A stretch of DNA of 64,000 bases from an uncultured Bacteroidia bacterium (GTDB lineage: Bacteria; Bacteroidota; Bacteroidia; NS11-12g; UBA9320), in contig CALSMN010000008.1 in the NCBI GenBank assembly GCA_943787465.1, positions 1 through 64,000 on the forward strand, in the 5' to 3' direction. The notes under the pieces were generated by a model. That model saw only the letters and a program-made list of their open reading frames with translations, made no database searches and had not been told where the DNA came from. The stretch's first letter is position 1, and every line of letters begins with the position of its first letter. Of this stretch, positions 48,037-58,108 are shown piece by piece. The translations under genes were made by a program, and so were the position numbers.

Positions 48037-49302
48037 TTATTTTTTAATCGTTTGATCTCTTCCTGGTCCTACAGAAATGATTCGAATAGGGGTAGAGATA
48101 TGTTGTTCTACAGCTTGAATATAATTTTGGAATGTTTCGGGTAAATCACGATGATTTTTTATTTGTGAAATATCTTCTTTCCATCCTGGATGAGATTCAT
48201 ATTGTGATCTAAAATTATCAACGTTTAAGTCAAAAGGTACTTCATTAGTTTGCATTAAGTCTCCTTTGTAGCTGGTCCCCACTAGAACCTCTTCAAAACC
48301 ACTTAAACAGTCAGCTTTCATCATACAAAGCTCATCAACTCCACTCAACATGATGGCGTATTTTAAAGCAACGATATCTAGCCATCCAGTTCTTCGAGGC
48401 CTTCCTGTTGTTGCACCATATTCATTACCGACATCCCTAATACGTTGCCCTATTTCATTATCTAATTCAGATGGAAATGGTCCACTTCCAACCCGTGTAC
48501 AGTATGCTTTGAAAATACCAATCACTTTATGGATATGCTTGGGTGCTATTCCTAAACCAGTAGAAACACCACCAACGGTTGTATTGCTTGAGGTGACAAA
48601 AGGATAGGAACCGAAATCAATATCTAACATACTCCCTTGAGCACCTTCAGCTAGAATATTATGATTGTCTGTAATGTGTTGATTGATAAGGTACTCGCTA
48701 TTAACAAACTGAAATTTTCTCAACCTTTCGACAGAAGTGAAAAATTCTTCTTCCATCGCTTCTAAATTAAAGTCGGTGAAGCCAAATTGCTCAACTAACT
48801 GAAGGGATCTTTTCTTTTTCTCATGATAATTTTGTTCAAAATTGGGTGCAAATATTTCCCCAATTCGTAGGCCACCTCTACCAATTTTTTCTCTGTATGT
48901 TGGTCCAATTCCTCTGAGGGTACTTCCTATTTTTTTGTCCCCCTTACTCCATTCACTAGCAGCATCGAGTATTTTATGAGTAGGCATGATGATGTGAGCC
49001 TTGTATGAAATTCTCAAATTGTGCATCACATTGGCACCAGCAGCAACGGTTCTGTCAATTTCAGCCATAAATAATACGGGGTCAATCACTACCCCATTGC
49101 CAATGATATTCACGCAATTTTCGTGAAAAATACCTGAGGGTATGGTGTTGAGAACATGCTTTATTCCATTAAATTCTAAAGAATGCCCTGCATTTGGCCC
49201 TCCTTGAAAACGAGCAACTACATCATACTTAGGTGTTAGATAATCTGCAATTTTACCTTTTCCCTCGTCACCCCACTGGAGTCCTAATAATACATCTACC
49301 AT
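48037..49302 (-). CDS. purA: Adenylosuccinate synthetase
   Basis: 421 residues. LGLQWGDEGKGKIADYL (GTP loop with catalytic Asp12), GGPNAGHSLEF (catalytic His), GPTYREKIGRGGLRIGE, TTTGRPRRTGWLD and the C-terminal VGPGRDQTI. It converts IMP and aspartate to adenylosuccinate. Its start directly follows the fur stop. Confidence 0.97.
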   Translation of the reverse strand: MVDVLLGLQWGDEGKGKIADYLTPKYDVVARFQGGPNAGHSLEFNGIKHVLNTIPSGIFHENCVNIIGNGVVIDPVLFMAEIDRTVAAGANVMHNLRISYKAHIIMPTHKILDAASEWSKGDKKIGSTLRGIGPTYREKIGRGGLRIGEIFAPNFEQNYHEKKKRSLQLVEQFGFTDFNLEAMEEEFFTSVERLRKFQFVNSEYLINQHITDNHNILAEGAQGSMLDIDFGSYPFVTSSNTTVGGVSTGLGIAPKHIHKVIGIFKAYCTRVGSGPFPSELDNEIGQRIRDVGNEYGATTGRPRRTGWLDIVALKYAIMLSGVDELCMMKADCLSGFEEVLVGTSYKGDLMQTNEVPFDLNVDNFRSQYESHPGWKEDISQIKNHRDLPETFQNYIQAVEQHISTPIRIISVGPGRDQTIKK

Positions 49303-49800
49303 TTATTTTTTTTCTACTATTTTAACTTGATTGTCACAGTTTTTACATAGTCCTAGCTCATCTACTTGTGGATCACCAAAAAGATTAAGTGAATGTCTTG
49401 AAACTTCAAAATTGAGCAATTCACCCATTTTAGATGTTATTTGTTGGATTCTAGGATCGCAAAATTCCATCACTTTACCACAAGTGTTGCATATGATATG
49501 GTCATGTTGTTTATAGCCATACGCTTGCTCAAATTGAGCCATGTTTTGCCCAAATTGATGTTTAATTACTAAGCCACATTCTTGAAGTAAGTCTAATGTA
49601 TTATATACAGTAGCTCTGCTCACATGGTAATTTCTATTCTTCATTTGAATATATAGAGTGTCCACATCAAAGTGTTTTTTGTTGCTGTATATTTCATCCA
49701 ATATAGCATAGCGCTCTGGAGTTCTTCTTTGACCTTTTTTTTCTAGATATTTTGTAAATAGGCGCTCTACGTCCTCTTTTATTATGTTGTTATCTTCCAT
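49303..49800 (-). CDS. fur: Fur-family metal-dependent transcriptional regulator
   Basis: 165 residues. Winged helix (GQRRTPERYAILDEIYSNKKHFDVDTLYIQ, VSRATVYNTLDLLQECGLV) and dimerisation domain with metal ligands QHDHIIC and two zinc CxxC pairs (CNTC, CKNC). Paralogues PerR and Zur cannot be ruled out, but Fur fits the position between relA and purA common in Bacteroidota. Confidence 0.9.
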   Translation of the reverse strand: MEDNNIIKEDVERLFTKYLEKKGQRRTPERYAILDEIYSNKKHFDVDTLYIQMKNRNYHVSRATVYNTLDLLQECGLVIKHQFGQNMAQFEQAYGYKQHDHIICNTCGKVMEFCDPRIQQITSKMGELLNFEVSRHSLNLFGDPQVDELGLCKNCDNQVKIVEKK

Positions 49801-49809
49801 CTGTTCAAT

Positions 49810-52014
49810 TCATTCTAATTCTAAAGCAGCTCGGCTTACTTTTAAGTACTGATCTATGCTACTCAATTCTTTCATTAGCTGCTCTAAGTGAGCCTTGTCC
49901 GAGACAATTACTTTTAAATTACCAATAAAAGTTCCATCTAAGGATTCAAAACTGATGGATTTCATGTTTACTTTCAACTGTTTGGAAATAATGTCAGTAA
50001 CTTTACTTACGAGACCTAAAGAATCAATGCCAGATATTTTTAATGTAGCCTCAAATGTTTCTTCAATATTTTCTTGATTTGCCCATCTTGCTTTAATAAT
50101 CCTATATCCATATTTTGACATTAGATTTTGAGCATTTTTACAATTTGTTTGATGAATTTTTACTTCTCCACCTACAGTAATAAAACCCACCACTTGGTCT
50201 CCTGGAATAGGATTACAACAGTTAGAAAGTAAATAATCAAAATTGATGGAAGCGTCCCCGATAATTAATTCTTTTGATGATTTTATATCTGATGGAGAAT
50301 TTTCTTGTCGTCGAGTTCCTGGCTTATGTTTTGACTTAGTTTCAATTAATATTTTTTGAAGTTTAATTTTTTCTTTATCTAAAGTTCCAGAACCTATTCT
50401 AAAATTTAATTCCAATTCATCTTCTAAATTAAAAAATTGAACCAACTTATTTAAATTTTGAGTATTGTACTCAAATCCAGCATTTTTCATTTTTCGTTCC
50501 AACGCTTCTTTTCCAATGGATGCAACTATACGTTTATCATCTTTTAAGCTTTGTTTAATTTTATTTTTAGCCTTTGATGTTTTTACAAAGCTCAACCAAT
50601 CTTTGTTCGGTTTTTGTTTTGCTGAAGTTAAAATTTCTATCTGATCTCCATTCTGAATTTCATAGCTCAGAGGAACTAATTTTCCATTTACTTTTGCTCC
50701 TAGACATTTTGCCCCAATTTCGGTATGAATATCAAATGCAAAATCTAATGATGTAGCTCCTTTAGGTAGTTTTTTTAACAATCCTTTGGGAGTGAAGGCA
50801 AATACTTCTTTGGCATATAAATTCATTTTAAATTCATCCAAAAAATCAAGAGCATTACTCTCTTGATTTTCAATAATTTCACGAATTTGGTTTAACCAAT
50901 TATCAAGGTTTTCTGCAGTTTCTTTCGAATTTTCATTTTGTTTATATTTCCAATGAGCCGCATATCCCTTCTCCGCAATTGTATCCATTCGGGTACTGCG
51001 AATTTGTACTTCAACCCATTGTCCTTTAGGTCCCATCACTGTGGTATGCAGACTTTCATATCCATTACTCTTGGGTATACTAATCCAATCTCTTAGTCGT
51101 TCGGGATTTGGTTTAAAAATGCTCGTTATTATGGAATATACATTCCAGCAGTCCATTTTTTCGTCTTCAGGTTCGCTGTCAAGTGTAATTCGTATGGCAA
51201 ACAAATCATAAACATCTTCAAATTCAAGTTGTTTATTGACCATTTTCGAATAGATGCTATAGATGGATTTGGGTCTTCCTTTAATTTCGTATTTTACCCC
51301 TAATTCTTCTAACTCAACTTTTATGGGTTTGATAAATGATCGGATATATCTACTACGTTGTTCCTTTGTTGCATTTAACTTTTGCTTTAGATTCTGATAA
51401 AGCGTTGGTTGTGTATATTTAAGTGATAAATCTTCTAACTCTGTTTTGATGGCGTATAGTCCCAAACGGTGTGCTAATGGGGCATAGATAAAATTTGTTT
51501 CAGAAGCAATTTTTAACTGACCTTTATCACTCATGTGTTCTAGCGTTCTCATATTGTGTAAGCGGTCACACAGTTTTATGAGAATTACACGAACATCATT
51601 TGCCATGGTTAGAAGCATCTTCCTAAAATTTTCAGCTTGAGGAGAATTTGTATCATAAACTCCAGATATTTTAGTTAGACCGTCTATGATATTTGCCTCT
51701 TTTTCTCCAAATTCTTGTCTTATATCATCTAACGTTACATCAGTATCTTCTACTACGTCATGTAATAGAGCGCATACGATTGAGGTCGTGCCAAGACCAA
51801 TTTCCTCAGCAGCAATTCTTGCTACTGCAATTGGATGGTATATGTATGGTTCTCCGGATTTTCTCCGCATTTGACTGTGAGCATCTACTGCTTTTTCAAA
51901 CGCTTTCCGGATAACAGTAATATCTCCTTTCTCTCTTGACCATTTTGATACACGAAGTAGCTGCCGGTATTTATTTACAATTTCTTTATTTTCTATTAGA
52001 TTTTTGTTTTCCAC
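49810..52014 (-). CDS. rsh: Bifunctional (p)ppGpp synthetase/hydrolase RelA/SpoT
   Basis: 734 residues. The HD hydrolase domain keeps HDVVED (LLHDVVEDTDVT). The synthetase domain has LRDWISIPKSNGYESLHTTV; the basic RLRD motif matches the RXKD form of bifunctional SpoT-type enzymes rather than RelA's acidic EXDD. Then TGS (FAFTPKGLLKKLPKGATSLDFAF) and a C-terminal ACT domain. It sets the stringent response. First gene of the relA-fur-purA-fabD operon. Confidence 0.95.
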   Translation of the reverse strand: MENKNLIENKEIVNKYRQLLRVSKWSREKGDITVIRKAFEKAVDAHSQMRRKSGEPYIYHPIAVARIAAEEIGLGTTSIVCALLHDVVEDTDVTLDDIRQEFGEKEANIIDGLTKISGVYDTNSPQAENFRKMLLTMANDVRVILIKLCDRLHNMRTLEHMSDKGQLKIASETNFIYAPLAHRLGLYAIKTELEDLSLKYTQPTLYQNLKQKLNATKEQRSRYIRSFIKPIKVELEELGVKYEIKGRPKSIYSIYSKMVNKQLEFEDVYDLFAIRITLDSEPEDEKMDCWNVYSIITSIFKPNPERLRDWISIPKSNGYESLHTTVMGPKGQWVEVQIRSTRMDTIAEKGYAAHWKYKQNENSKETAENLDNWLNQIREIIENQESNALDFLDEFKMNLYAKEVFAFTPKGLLKKLPKGATSLDFAFDIHTEIGAKCLGAKVNGKLVPLSYEIQNGDQIEILTSAKQKPNKDWLSFVKTSKAKNKIKQSLKDDKRIVASIGKEALERKMKNAGFEYNTQNLNKLVQFFNLEDELELNFRIGSGTLDKEKIKLQKILIETKSKHKPGTRRQENSPSDIKSSKELIIGDASINFDYLLSNCCNPIPGDQVVGFITVGGEVKIHQTNCKNAQNLMSKYGYRIIKARWANQENIEETFEATLKISGIDSLGLVSKVTDIISKQLKVNMKSISFESLDGTFIGNLKVIVSDKAHLEQLMKELSSIDQYLKVSRAALELE

Positions 52015-52102
52015 GGTTCAATTGTCTGATGCGAATTTATAGATTAAAATAGTTAATTGATGTGTGTATATCTATTGTTTTTTTTCTTGATTTAAACACC
52101 TA

Positions 52103-52138
52103 AAAAAAAGGAAGTAAATTTCTTTACTTCCTTTTTTT
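52103..52138 (-). terminator. Intrinsic terminator after the large T9SS surface protein gene
   Basis: GGAAGTAAA (52110-52118) pairs with TTTACTTCC (52123-52131), flanked by A7 and T7 runs, so it can act on either strand. It stops minus-strand transcription from the 52161-56852 gene before the relA region. Confidence 0.85.
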
Positions 52139-52160
52139 GATTTTTTACCATCCATTTCAT

Positions 52161-55100
52161 TTACCGAATAAGGGTAATGGTACCGGTATAGGTGTATACT
52201 TCGTCATTCAGAGCGGTTACGTTCAGTTGGTAAGCGTAGACATCTTGTTGAGCGGGCTGTCCTTTATACATACCGTTCCATTTTTCGTTAACGTCATTGG
52301 TGATAAACATAATTTCACCCCATCGGTCAAAGACAATAAGTTCCATTGTTTTTTCTCCACTAATGATTGCTTTAAATCCTTCATTTTGATTAGGGCCGGA
52401 TGCATTTGGTGTAAATGCATTGGGGATAAATACGATCAAATCTGGACCAATGACCACGCATGAGTTAAATTCATCGGAGCATCCTTTATTGGTAGTTACT
52501 TTGAGGTTTACACAATACTCTGCGGTATCGGTAGGGTAATAGTGCGATGGATTTTCTTCAGAGGATACGTCATCTGAGGAATTCGGGTCACCAAAATCCC
52601 AATCAAACTGATCAATGACACTACCATTAATAGGGTCAACGGTACTCGTATTGGTAAATATAAAACGAGGAAGAGCCGCCGTAGTGTAATTATTGGGGTT
52701 AGGCACAAAGCTAGCTATCGGAATAGGATTGATAAGTACAGAGTTAGTGATGGTCGTATCACAACCTTTATCAGAGGTGACCACCAAAGTGATGATAGCT
52801 TGACCATCATTGGTATAAGTCACGGTATTATTAGCTAAGTTGGCACTGTTTCCATTGCCTAAATTCCAAGCATATGTTGCAGTAACAGGGTCAATCTCGT
52901 TGTTAAACACCACACCCAAATCCGTAGTTACAGGATTACAACCCTCGGGGTTACTATTGGTAATGGTAGCCTCAGGAATAGGGTTAATGATAATTTCAAA
53001 AGAGCCATTGACATCCGAGCAAGAAGCAAGCCCTCCAGCATTAGCTCCAATTCTAAAGGTATCTGCTTTTTGATTTTGTAGCGTAAGAGTGATGATACCT
53101 TCGCCTAATGTATTATCAATAGCACCCGCATTAATACGATCTCTATTGCCATAAATATTGGTAGGGATCCAAATTAGGCTGGAGTTGTTGGTAGCCGAAA
53201 TAGGAAGGGTAAGAGGCATAACCATTTCTCCTTTATTGCGACAGTATACGGCATTGGTAGGTAGGGATATGGTTGGTTTAGGATCTACCTGAGCATCAAT
53301 GGAGTCTACATTGCTACAACCCGTAGAAGCATCGGTATAGTTATAGTATAGATTAATGATATCTCCGTTACCCACAAGTGCTGCAGAACTGGGGCTAAAT
53401 TTGTTTCCACCTACAATAGCTGAGGGGTCGTTACTAGACCAAGCACCTCCGGCAGGCGTAGCGTTTAGGGTTACATCAGCAGCTGTTTCACATAGGCGTT
53501 TAGGGGTAAGTGGAGTCAGGTTGATGGCTGGCAGTGGGTTGATACGTAGGGTAGTATCCTTAAAGGTGGGACAACCCGTAGCCGTATGCGTGTATCTAAT
53601 TTTCCATGAGTTTGGAGTAATGTTTGAGTTAGCCATGGGCACACTATTGAAAGTGTTGATGGAGTTGTTGGATATTCCTCCTAGGTCGTTGGTATCACGG
53701 TAAGTAGTAGGTACATCTACTACAGACCAAATACCATCGGTTAGGTTTACATCCATCAGATTATTTAAGTCAACGACTCCTTCGTCATAACATAAATCTC
53801 TGTGAGCAGAGAAGGTAAGTTTAGGTACTTTAGAAACTTCGATAGAAACGGTATCCTTGGCTCTACATCCAAATCGATTGACGTATGTAAATTCAAGGAC
53901 AATAGTATCGGTATTACTATTTTGGATAGTGTAGACAGATTCGTCGAGTTTTAGCCAGTAATCAGGGGCAAACTGAGATCCTCTATTTTCGAGCATATCG
54001 GCAAAGAATCGGTTATTCGTAGAATTAGAGTCCAAGCATTTCCAGGAAGGAGAACCCAGCGAGGTGTTCGAAGGGCTAATGACTACATCATCATCTAAAC
54101 GAATAGCTCCAATATCTTGGCAGTACACTCGATCTTGAAGGATCATTTTAGGTAAACTATTAATGGTAATACGTATGGAGTCTTTATTGACACAAAGTGT
54201 GTTGGGTTCGGTGTAGGTGTATACAGCATACTTATCAATGGAAGCAGCAGGAGCAACGATCAAACCGCACCCTGCATCGGTATCAAAAGTTCCACCAGAG
54301 ATGAGGCTAGGAGTAGAGGTACAGCTCCAAAACCCTGTAGTTGGATTACCGGCTGGAGTGGTCAGTTTAAAGCCAAGACTAATAGGGCCATAATCGCAGC
54401 AAACGGATTCGTCGGTACCGAGTACAATATTGGGCAAGGGATTGACAAAAACCTTCATGGTATCATCATCGAAACATTCAACACCCCCTTGGGTGATGTA
54501 AAGTTCTAGTCGATAATCTTCATCATCGGTGGCAACAATATCGTATTGATCATTGGTTCCAAGGATGACGGTATTGATATTGGTAGGGGTAATATCGGAC
54601 CATCGATAGAGTCCAGTATTAGAATTGCCGGCGGTATCCATGCCTTGAGCACGCAGTAGGATAGTTTCGTTGAGACACAAGGTGGTATCATTGCCAGCAA
54701 AAGCTGTGACGGTGTCGTTGACGTTCAAGAACATCGTATCGGTATCCATGCAATTGAGGCTGTCAATAACTTTTATAACATAGATACCTGCTTTGTGTAT
54801 GGTGACACTATCCTTGGTGTCAAATAATACACCATTATGATACCATTCTTTAAATAAGGTATCCCCTTGAACAAGTGTATCTCCCATAATTGGATCGACC
54901 CAATATGCTGAATCTAAATTAGGTACAATGAGAATACTATCGTAAGAGCATATACGTGGATCTGGAGGCAGCTTAGCTAAGGGATTTGACTTTAAAAATA
55001 CCTGAACAGTATCTTCAGCTGAACAGCCGGATGCATCTTTGATGAAGATACTGACTGCAGTATCATATTGGACATTGGGTATAGAAAGTAAGAACGAATC

Positions 55101-56852
55101 TTTATTATTTGTAGTGTCAGCGGTTGCATTTTTAAGGAATGTTCCATCATTAGTCACACCCATGGTACTCCATTGATAAGTCACAGGTGCGTTGTAATTA
55201 CTGAGGTAAGGTTTAAATAAAATATCCGTTCCAGCACATACAAAGGTGTCTTGACCAATAGATAGATCTGCCTCTAAAAGTGGGGGCACAACGAGCGTAT
55301 CAACAAAAGTACTAGGACAATTGATAGGACTATTATTTAATGCAAGTTGAATGTAATACAGTCCGCCTTTTTTAAATTGAATGGTGTCTTGTTTTGAGGT
55401 ACTTAGAAAATTTCCAGTTTTCTTGAAAGAAGCTATTTTCCTACTGAACACAATATTATTATTAGAGTCTAATATAGTCCAATTGTACGAAGCAGTACCT
55501 TTAAATCCGTCACTTAAAACAGCTTCGATAGGATACACCCCACAATCCATGGTATCGATATCAATGGTTGCCTGAGCACGAGGCTTTACCTTGATACGGA
55601 ATGCACGAACAGAAACAGCATTCAGTGGACATGCATCATCTCTTGCGGTTACTGTAAAGGAATAGGGAAGGTTACTAGCTTGACCCGCACCGGGTGTCCA
55701 ACAAAATCTACCAGTTTGAAGACGAGCAGTAGGATTGGTTACCGTGAATGTAGCTCCAGGAATACCTTTATTCCAACTTATAGTAACTGTATCTGGAGCA
55801 GGCAACGGAGCAGGTGGAGGAGGAACAAACTGGGGGTCATTTGTTGTGATATTGAAACAAAGTTGACTTCCTTCACAAACGTCATAGGTATAGGGACCAT
55901 TTACAATGGGCGGTTTATTCCCGGGGCACGATTTGACAATAAATTGCATATCCCGTCGGGTTTTACCAATAACTTCATATTTGCCTTTTGCATTTTTACG
56001 CCATTCGGTAATTTCGATGACTGCCACCGTAACCTCACTACAGTTAGTAGGCGTGAGAACAATATCGCCAGTTAATGGATCGAGGTAAAGCCCTATAGGT
56101 GGATTTCCACCAGGGATAGGTGCTCCTCCGTTGGGTCGAGGATCATATACGGTAAATGGATTTAAATAGGTAAACTGACCACTATATGATGTATTGTTAT
56201 TATACCCACGTTGTGGATTAGCCCAAGCGTAGGACAGTGAGTCAAAGTTGGCTGTATCTAGTGCTCCATTATTAAAATAAAACGGTTGATCACAGCATAG
56301 AATTGCTATAGGTTCAGAAGTAAGAGCAGGTGATGTATTACAGGGCGCTTTATTCAAATCAATAGTACAATCGGTGTATAGTGTACCGCTGGGACCTGTT
56401 GTGATGGCTCCATTTCGAGCATTAATAGCTCCACCAATTACAATTTGACCAGAACATTTGGCTAAAGCACTGAGTGGAGAAGTATTAAAGTCTAATGTAC
56501 CAGTGTAGGTATGTTCTTCAACTCCTTCTCCAGTTCCGTATGTGTTGGAAGGTTTACATCTTGATGGTTCAGTGGCACATACAGGAGTAATTTCTCGTAT
56601 AGATTTAAGAGTAAGAGTAGCAGTTCTACTACCTCCAGAAGTACAACGGATAGTTAATGCTCCTCCGTTATTAAGACCAATACCTCTGCAATCTCGGTAC
56701 CATTTTAAGGTGATTTCAAATTTTAAGGTATCGACACAACGATAAGTAATGTCAGCTCCCATCATGTGGGTGGCTTTAGCGCTTTGTGAGAAAAAAATAA
56801 ACGGGATCAAAAACAAAAAAGGAATTAATCGCCTGTGTAAAAATTTTGCCAT
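52161..56852 (-). CDS. Large T9SS type B surface protein (gliding-motility-associated C-terminal domain)
   Basis: 1563 residues from ATG 56852; the frame opens at a TTG two codons earlier. Signal peptide (about 1-27), then THMMGADITYRCVDTLKFEI, a conserved N-terminal module of large Bacteroidota surface proteins. Many Ig-like/PKD-type beta repeats follow, with recurring phrases such as TVCVNKDSIRITIN. A PKD domain is near the C-terminus (IDQFDWDFGDPNSSD). The final about 85 residues (FIPNAFTPNASGPNQNEGF ... VFDRWGEIMF ... YTGTITLIR) form the T9SS type B sorting domain. Probably an adhesin-like surface fibre. Base composition is richer in GC than its neighbours. It stands alone between a terminator and a divergent dehydrogenase. 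Confidence 0.88.
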   Translation of the reverse strand: MAKFLHRRLIPFLFLIPFIFFSQSAKATHMMGADITYRCVDTLKFEITLKWYRDCRGIGLNNGGALTIRCTSGGSRTATLTLKSIREITPVCATEPSRCKPSNTYGTGEGVEEHTYTGTLDFNTSPLSALAKCSGQIVIGGAINARNGAITTGPSGTLYTDCTIDLNKAPCNTSPALTSEPIAILCCDQPFYFNNGALDTANFDSLSYAWANPQRGYNNNTSYSGQFTYLNPFTVYDPRPNGGAPIPGGNPPIGLYLDPLTGDIVLTPTNCSEVTVAVIEITEWRKNAKGKYEVIGKTRRDMQFIVKSCPGNKPPIVNGPYTYDVCEGSQLCFNITTNDPQFVPPPPAPLPAPDTVTISWNKGIPGATFTVTNPTARLQTGRFCWTPGAGQASNLPYSFTVTARDDACPLNAVSVRAFRIKVKPRAQATIDIDTMDCGVYPIEAVLSDGFKGTASYNWTILDSNNNIVFSRKIASFKKTGNFLSTSKQDTIQFKKGGLYYIQLALNNSPINCPSTFVDTLVVPPLLEADLSIGQDTFVCAGTDILFKPYLSNYNAPVTYQWSTMGVTNDGTFLKNATADTTNNKDSFLLSIPNVQYDTAVSIFIKDASGCSAEDTVQVFLKSNPLAKLPPDPRICSYDSILIVPNLDSAYWVDPIMGDTLVQGDTLFKEWYHNGVLFDTKDSVTIHKAGIYVIKVIDSLNCMDTDTMFLNVNDTVTAFAGNDTTLCLNETILLRAQGMDTAGNSNTGLYRWSDITPTNINTVILGTNDQYDIVATDDEDYRLELYITQGGVECFDDDTMKVFVNPLPNIVLGTDESVCCDYGPISLGFKLTTPAGNPTTGFWSCTSTPSLISGGTFDTDAGCGLIVAPAASIDKYAVYTYTEPNTLCVNKDSIRITINSLPKMILQDRVYCQDIGAIRLDDDVVISPSNTSLGSPSWKCLDSNSTNNRFFADMLENRGSQFAPDYWLKLDESVYTIQNSNTDTIVLEFTYVNRFGCRAKDTVSIEVSKVPKLTFSAHRDLCYDEGVVDLNNLMDVNLTDGIWSVVDVPTTYRDTNDLGGISNNSINTFNSVPMANSNITPNSWKIRYTHTATGCPTFKDTTLRINPLPAINLTPLTPKRLCETAADVTLNATPAGGAWSSNDPSAIVGGNKFSPSSAALVGNGDIINLYYNYTDASTGCSNVDSIDAQVDPKPTISLPTNAVYCRNKGEMVMPLTLPISATNNSSLIWIPTNIYGNRDRINAGAIDNTLGEGIITLTLQNQKADTFRIGANAGGLASCSDVNGSFEIIINPIPEATITNSNPEGCNPVTTDLGVVFNNEIDPVTATYAWNLGNGNSANLANNTVTYTNDGQAIITLVVTSDKGCDTTITNSVLINPIPIASFVPNPNNYTTAALPRFIFTNTSTVDPINGSVIDQFDWDFGDPNSSDDVSSEENPSHYYPTDTAEYCVNLKVTTNKGCSDEFNSCVVIGPDLIVFIPNAFTPNASGPNQNEGFKAIISGEKTMELIVFDRWGEIMFITNDVNEKWNGMYKGQPAQQDVYAYQLNVTALNDEVYTYTGTITLIR

Positions 56853-57034
56853 GCTCAAGATTGTTAGTTACAGTATTGCAAGTTACATTAAATTATATTA
56901 AAAGTAAAATTTTCAAACCAAAAACTTACAGAAAAAAGAATATCAGAAAAATTTTCAAATGCATTCACCTAGACATCCATTTCTGATTTGTAATAAGTTG
57001 ATTTATAATCCAAAAAGTGCAAATTTGCATGATA

Positions 57035-58108
57035 ATGAAATGTATTTCTAGTGATGAATTATCCATCTTTTGCAAGCAATTATTTTCTGTATTAGGAGCA
57101 AATGAAAATGATGCTATAACAGCTAGTGACGTGTTAATTTCTGCGGATCTTCGTGGTGTTGACAGTCATGGCGTTTCTCGTTTAACCGGATATGTTAATT
57201 TATGGGAATCTGGAAGAATCAACATGAATCCAGAGGTAAGAATTATCCGTGAAAATAAATCAACATTTACCATTGATGGAGACCGTGGATTAGGTTTGGT
57301 TGTAGCCCCGAGAGCAATGGATATGGCTATTGATCGCGCGAAAATATATGGATCAGGTTGGAGTGCAATTCAAAATAGTAATCATTTTGGAATAGCAGGA
57401 TATCATGCGATGAAAGCGCTCAGTCACGATATGATTGGAATGGCCATGACTAATGCCACTCCCTTTATTCCTCCAACCCATGGTAAAGAGCCGATGCTAG
57501 GGACAAACCCTATTGCATATGCATTTCCTGCAGGGGAGCAACAACCTCTAGTTATGGATCTGGCCACATCATCAGTGGCTCGAGGAAAAATTGAAATTGC
57601 GCGTAGGGAAAATAAACATATACCATTGGGTTGGATGTTAGATAAGCATGGAAATCCTAGTCAAAATATTGATGAGCTCAAAGATGGAGGTATGTTGACA
57701 CCACTAGGTAGTCTAGAAGAATTAGGAAGTCATAAAGGTTATGCGTTAGGTAGTTTTGTTGATATTCTATCGGGAGTTTTATCGGGTGCAAATTTTGGGA
57801 AATGGGTTCCTCCATTTGTTAGTTTTTTACCCCTTTTACCTGAACTTCCCGGTAAAGGGTTGGGTCATTTTGTGGGTGCTATGGAAGTGGATGGTTTTCG
57901 ATCGGTTGAGGAATTTAAGTTGAATATGGATGTATGGATTTCGTCTTTTAAAAATGCAAAACGTATTGATGAAAATCAGCCTATATATGTGCCTGGTGAA
58001 AAAGAATTTAATATCGAGAAAGAACGCTCAATTACAGGAATTCCTCTTAATGATCAGGTCTTTAGAGATCTTGAAGAATTGAGTAAAAAGTTTCATATTA
58101 AACTATAG
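57035..58108 (+). CDS. Malate/L-lactate dehydrogenase family (LDH_2) oxidoreductase
   Basis: About 357 residues. NAD(P)-dependent type 2 malate/lactate/ureidoglycolate dehydrogenase fold: ADLRGVDSHGVSRLTGYV, TFTIDGDRGLGLVVAPRAMD, GMAMTNATPFIPPTHGKEPMLGTNPIAYAFPAG, DLATSSVARGKIEIA and GGMLTPLGSLEELGSHKGYAL. The open frame allows GTG 57017, ATG 57029 and ATG 57035; a CAAATTTG -7-like element at 57020-57027 argues for the last. Substrate (malate, lactate or a related 2-hydroxy acid) cannot be chosen from sequence. The divergent gap 56853-57034 shows no other feature. Confidence 0.87.
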   Translation: MKCISSDELSIFCKQLFSVLGANENDAITASDVLISADLRGVDSHGVSRLTGYVNLWESGRINMNPEVRIIRENKSTFTIDGDRGLGLVVAPRAMDMAIDRAKIYGSGWSAIQNSNHFGIAGYHAMKALSHDMIGMAMTNATPFIPPTHGKEPMLGTNPIAYAFPAGEQQPLVMDLATSSVARGKIEIARRENKHIPLGWMLDKHGNPSQNIDELKDGGMLTPLGSLEELGSHKGYALGSFVDILSGVLSGANFGKWVPPFVSFLPLLPELPGKGLGHFVGAMEVDGFRSVEEFKLNMDVWISSFKNAKRIDENQPIYVPGEKEFNIEKERSITGIPLNDQVFRDLEELSKKFHIKL

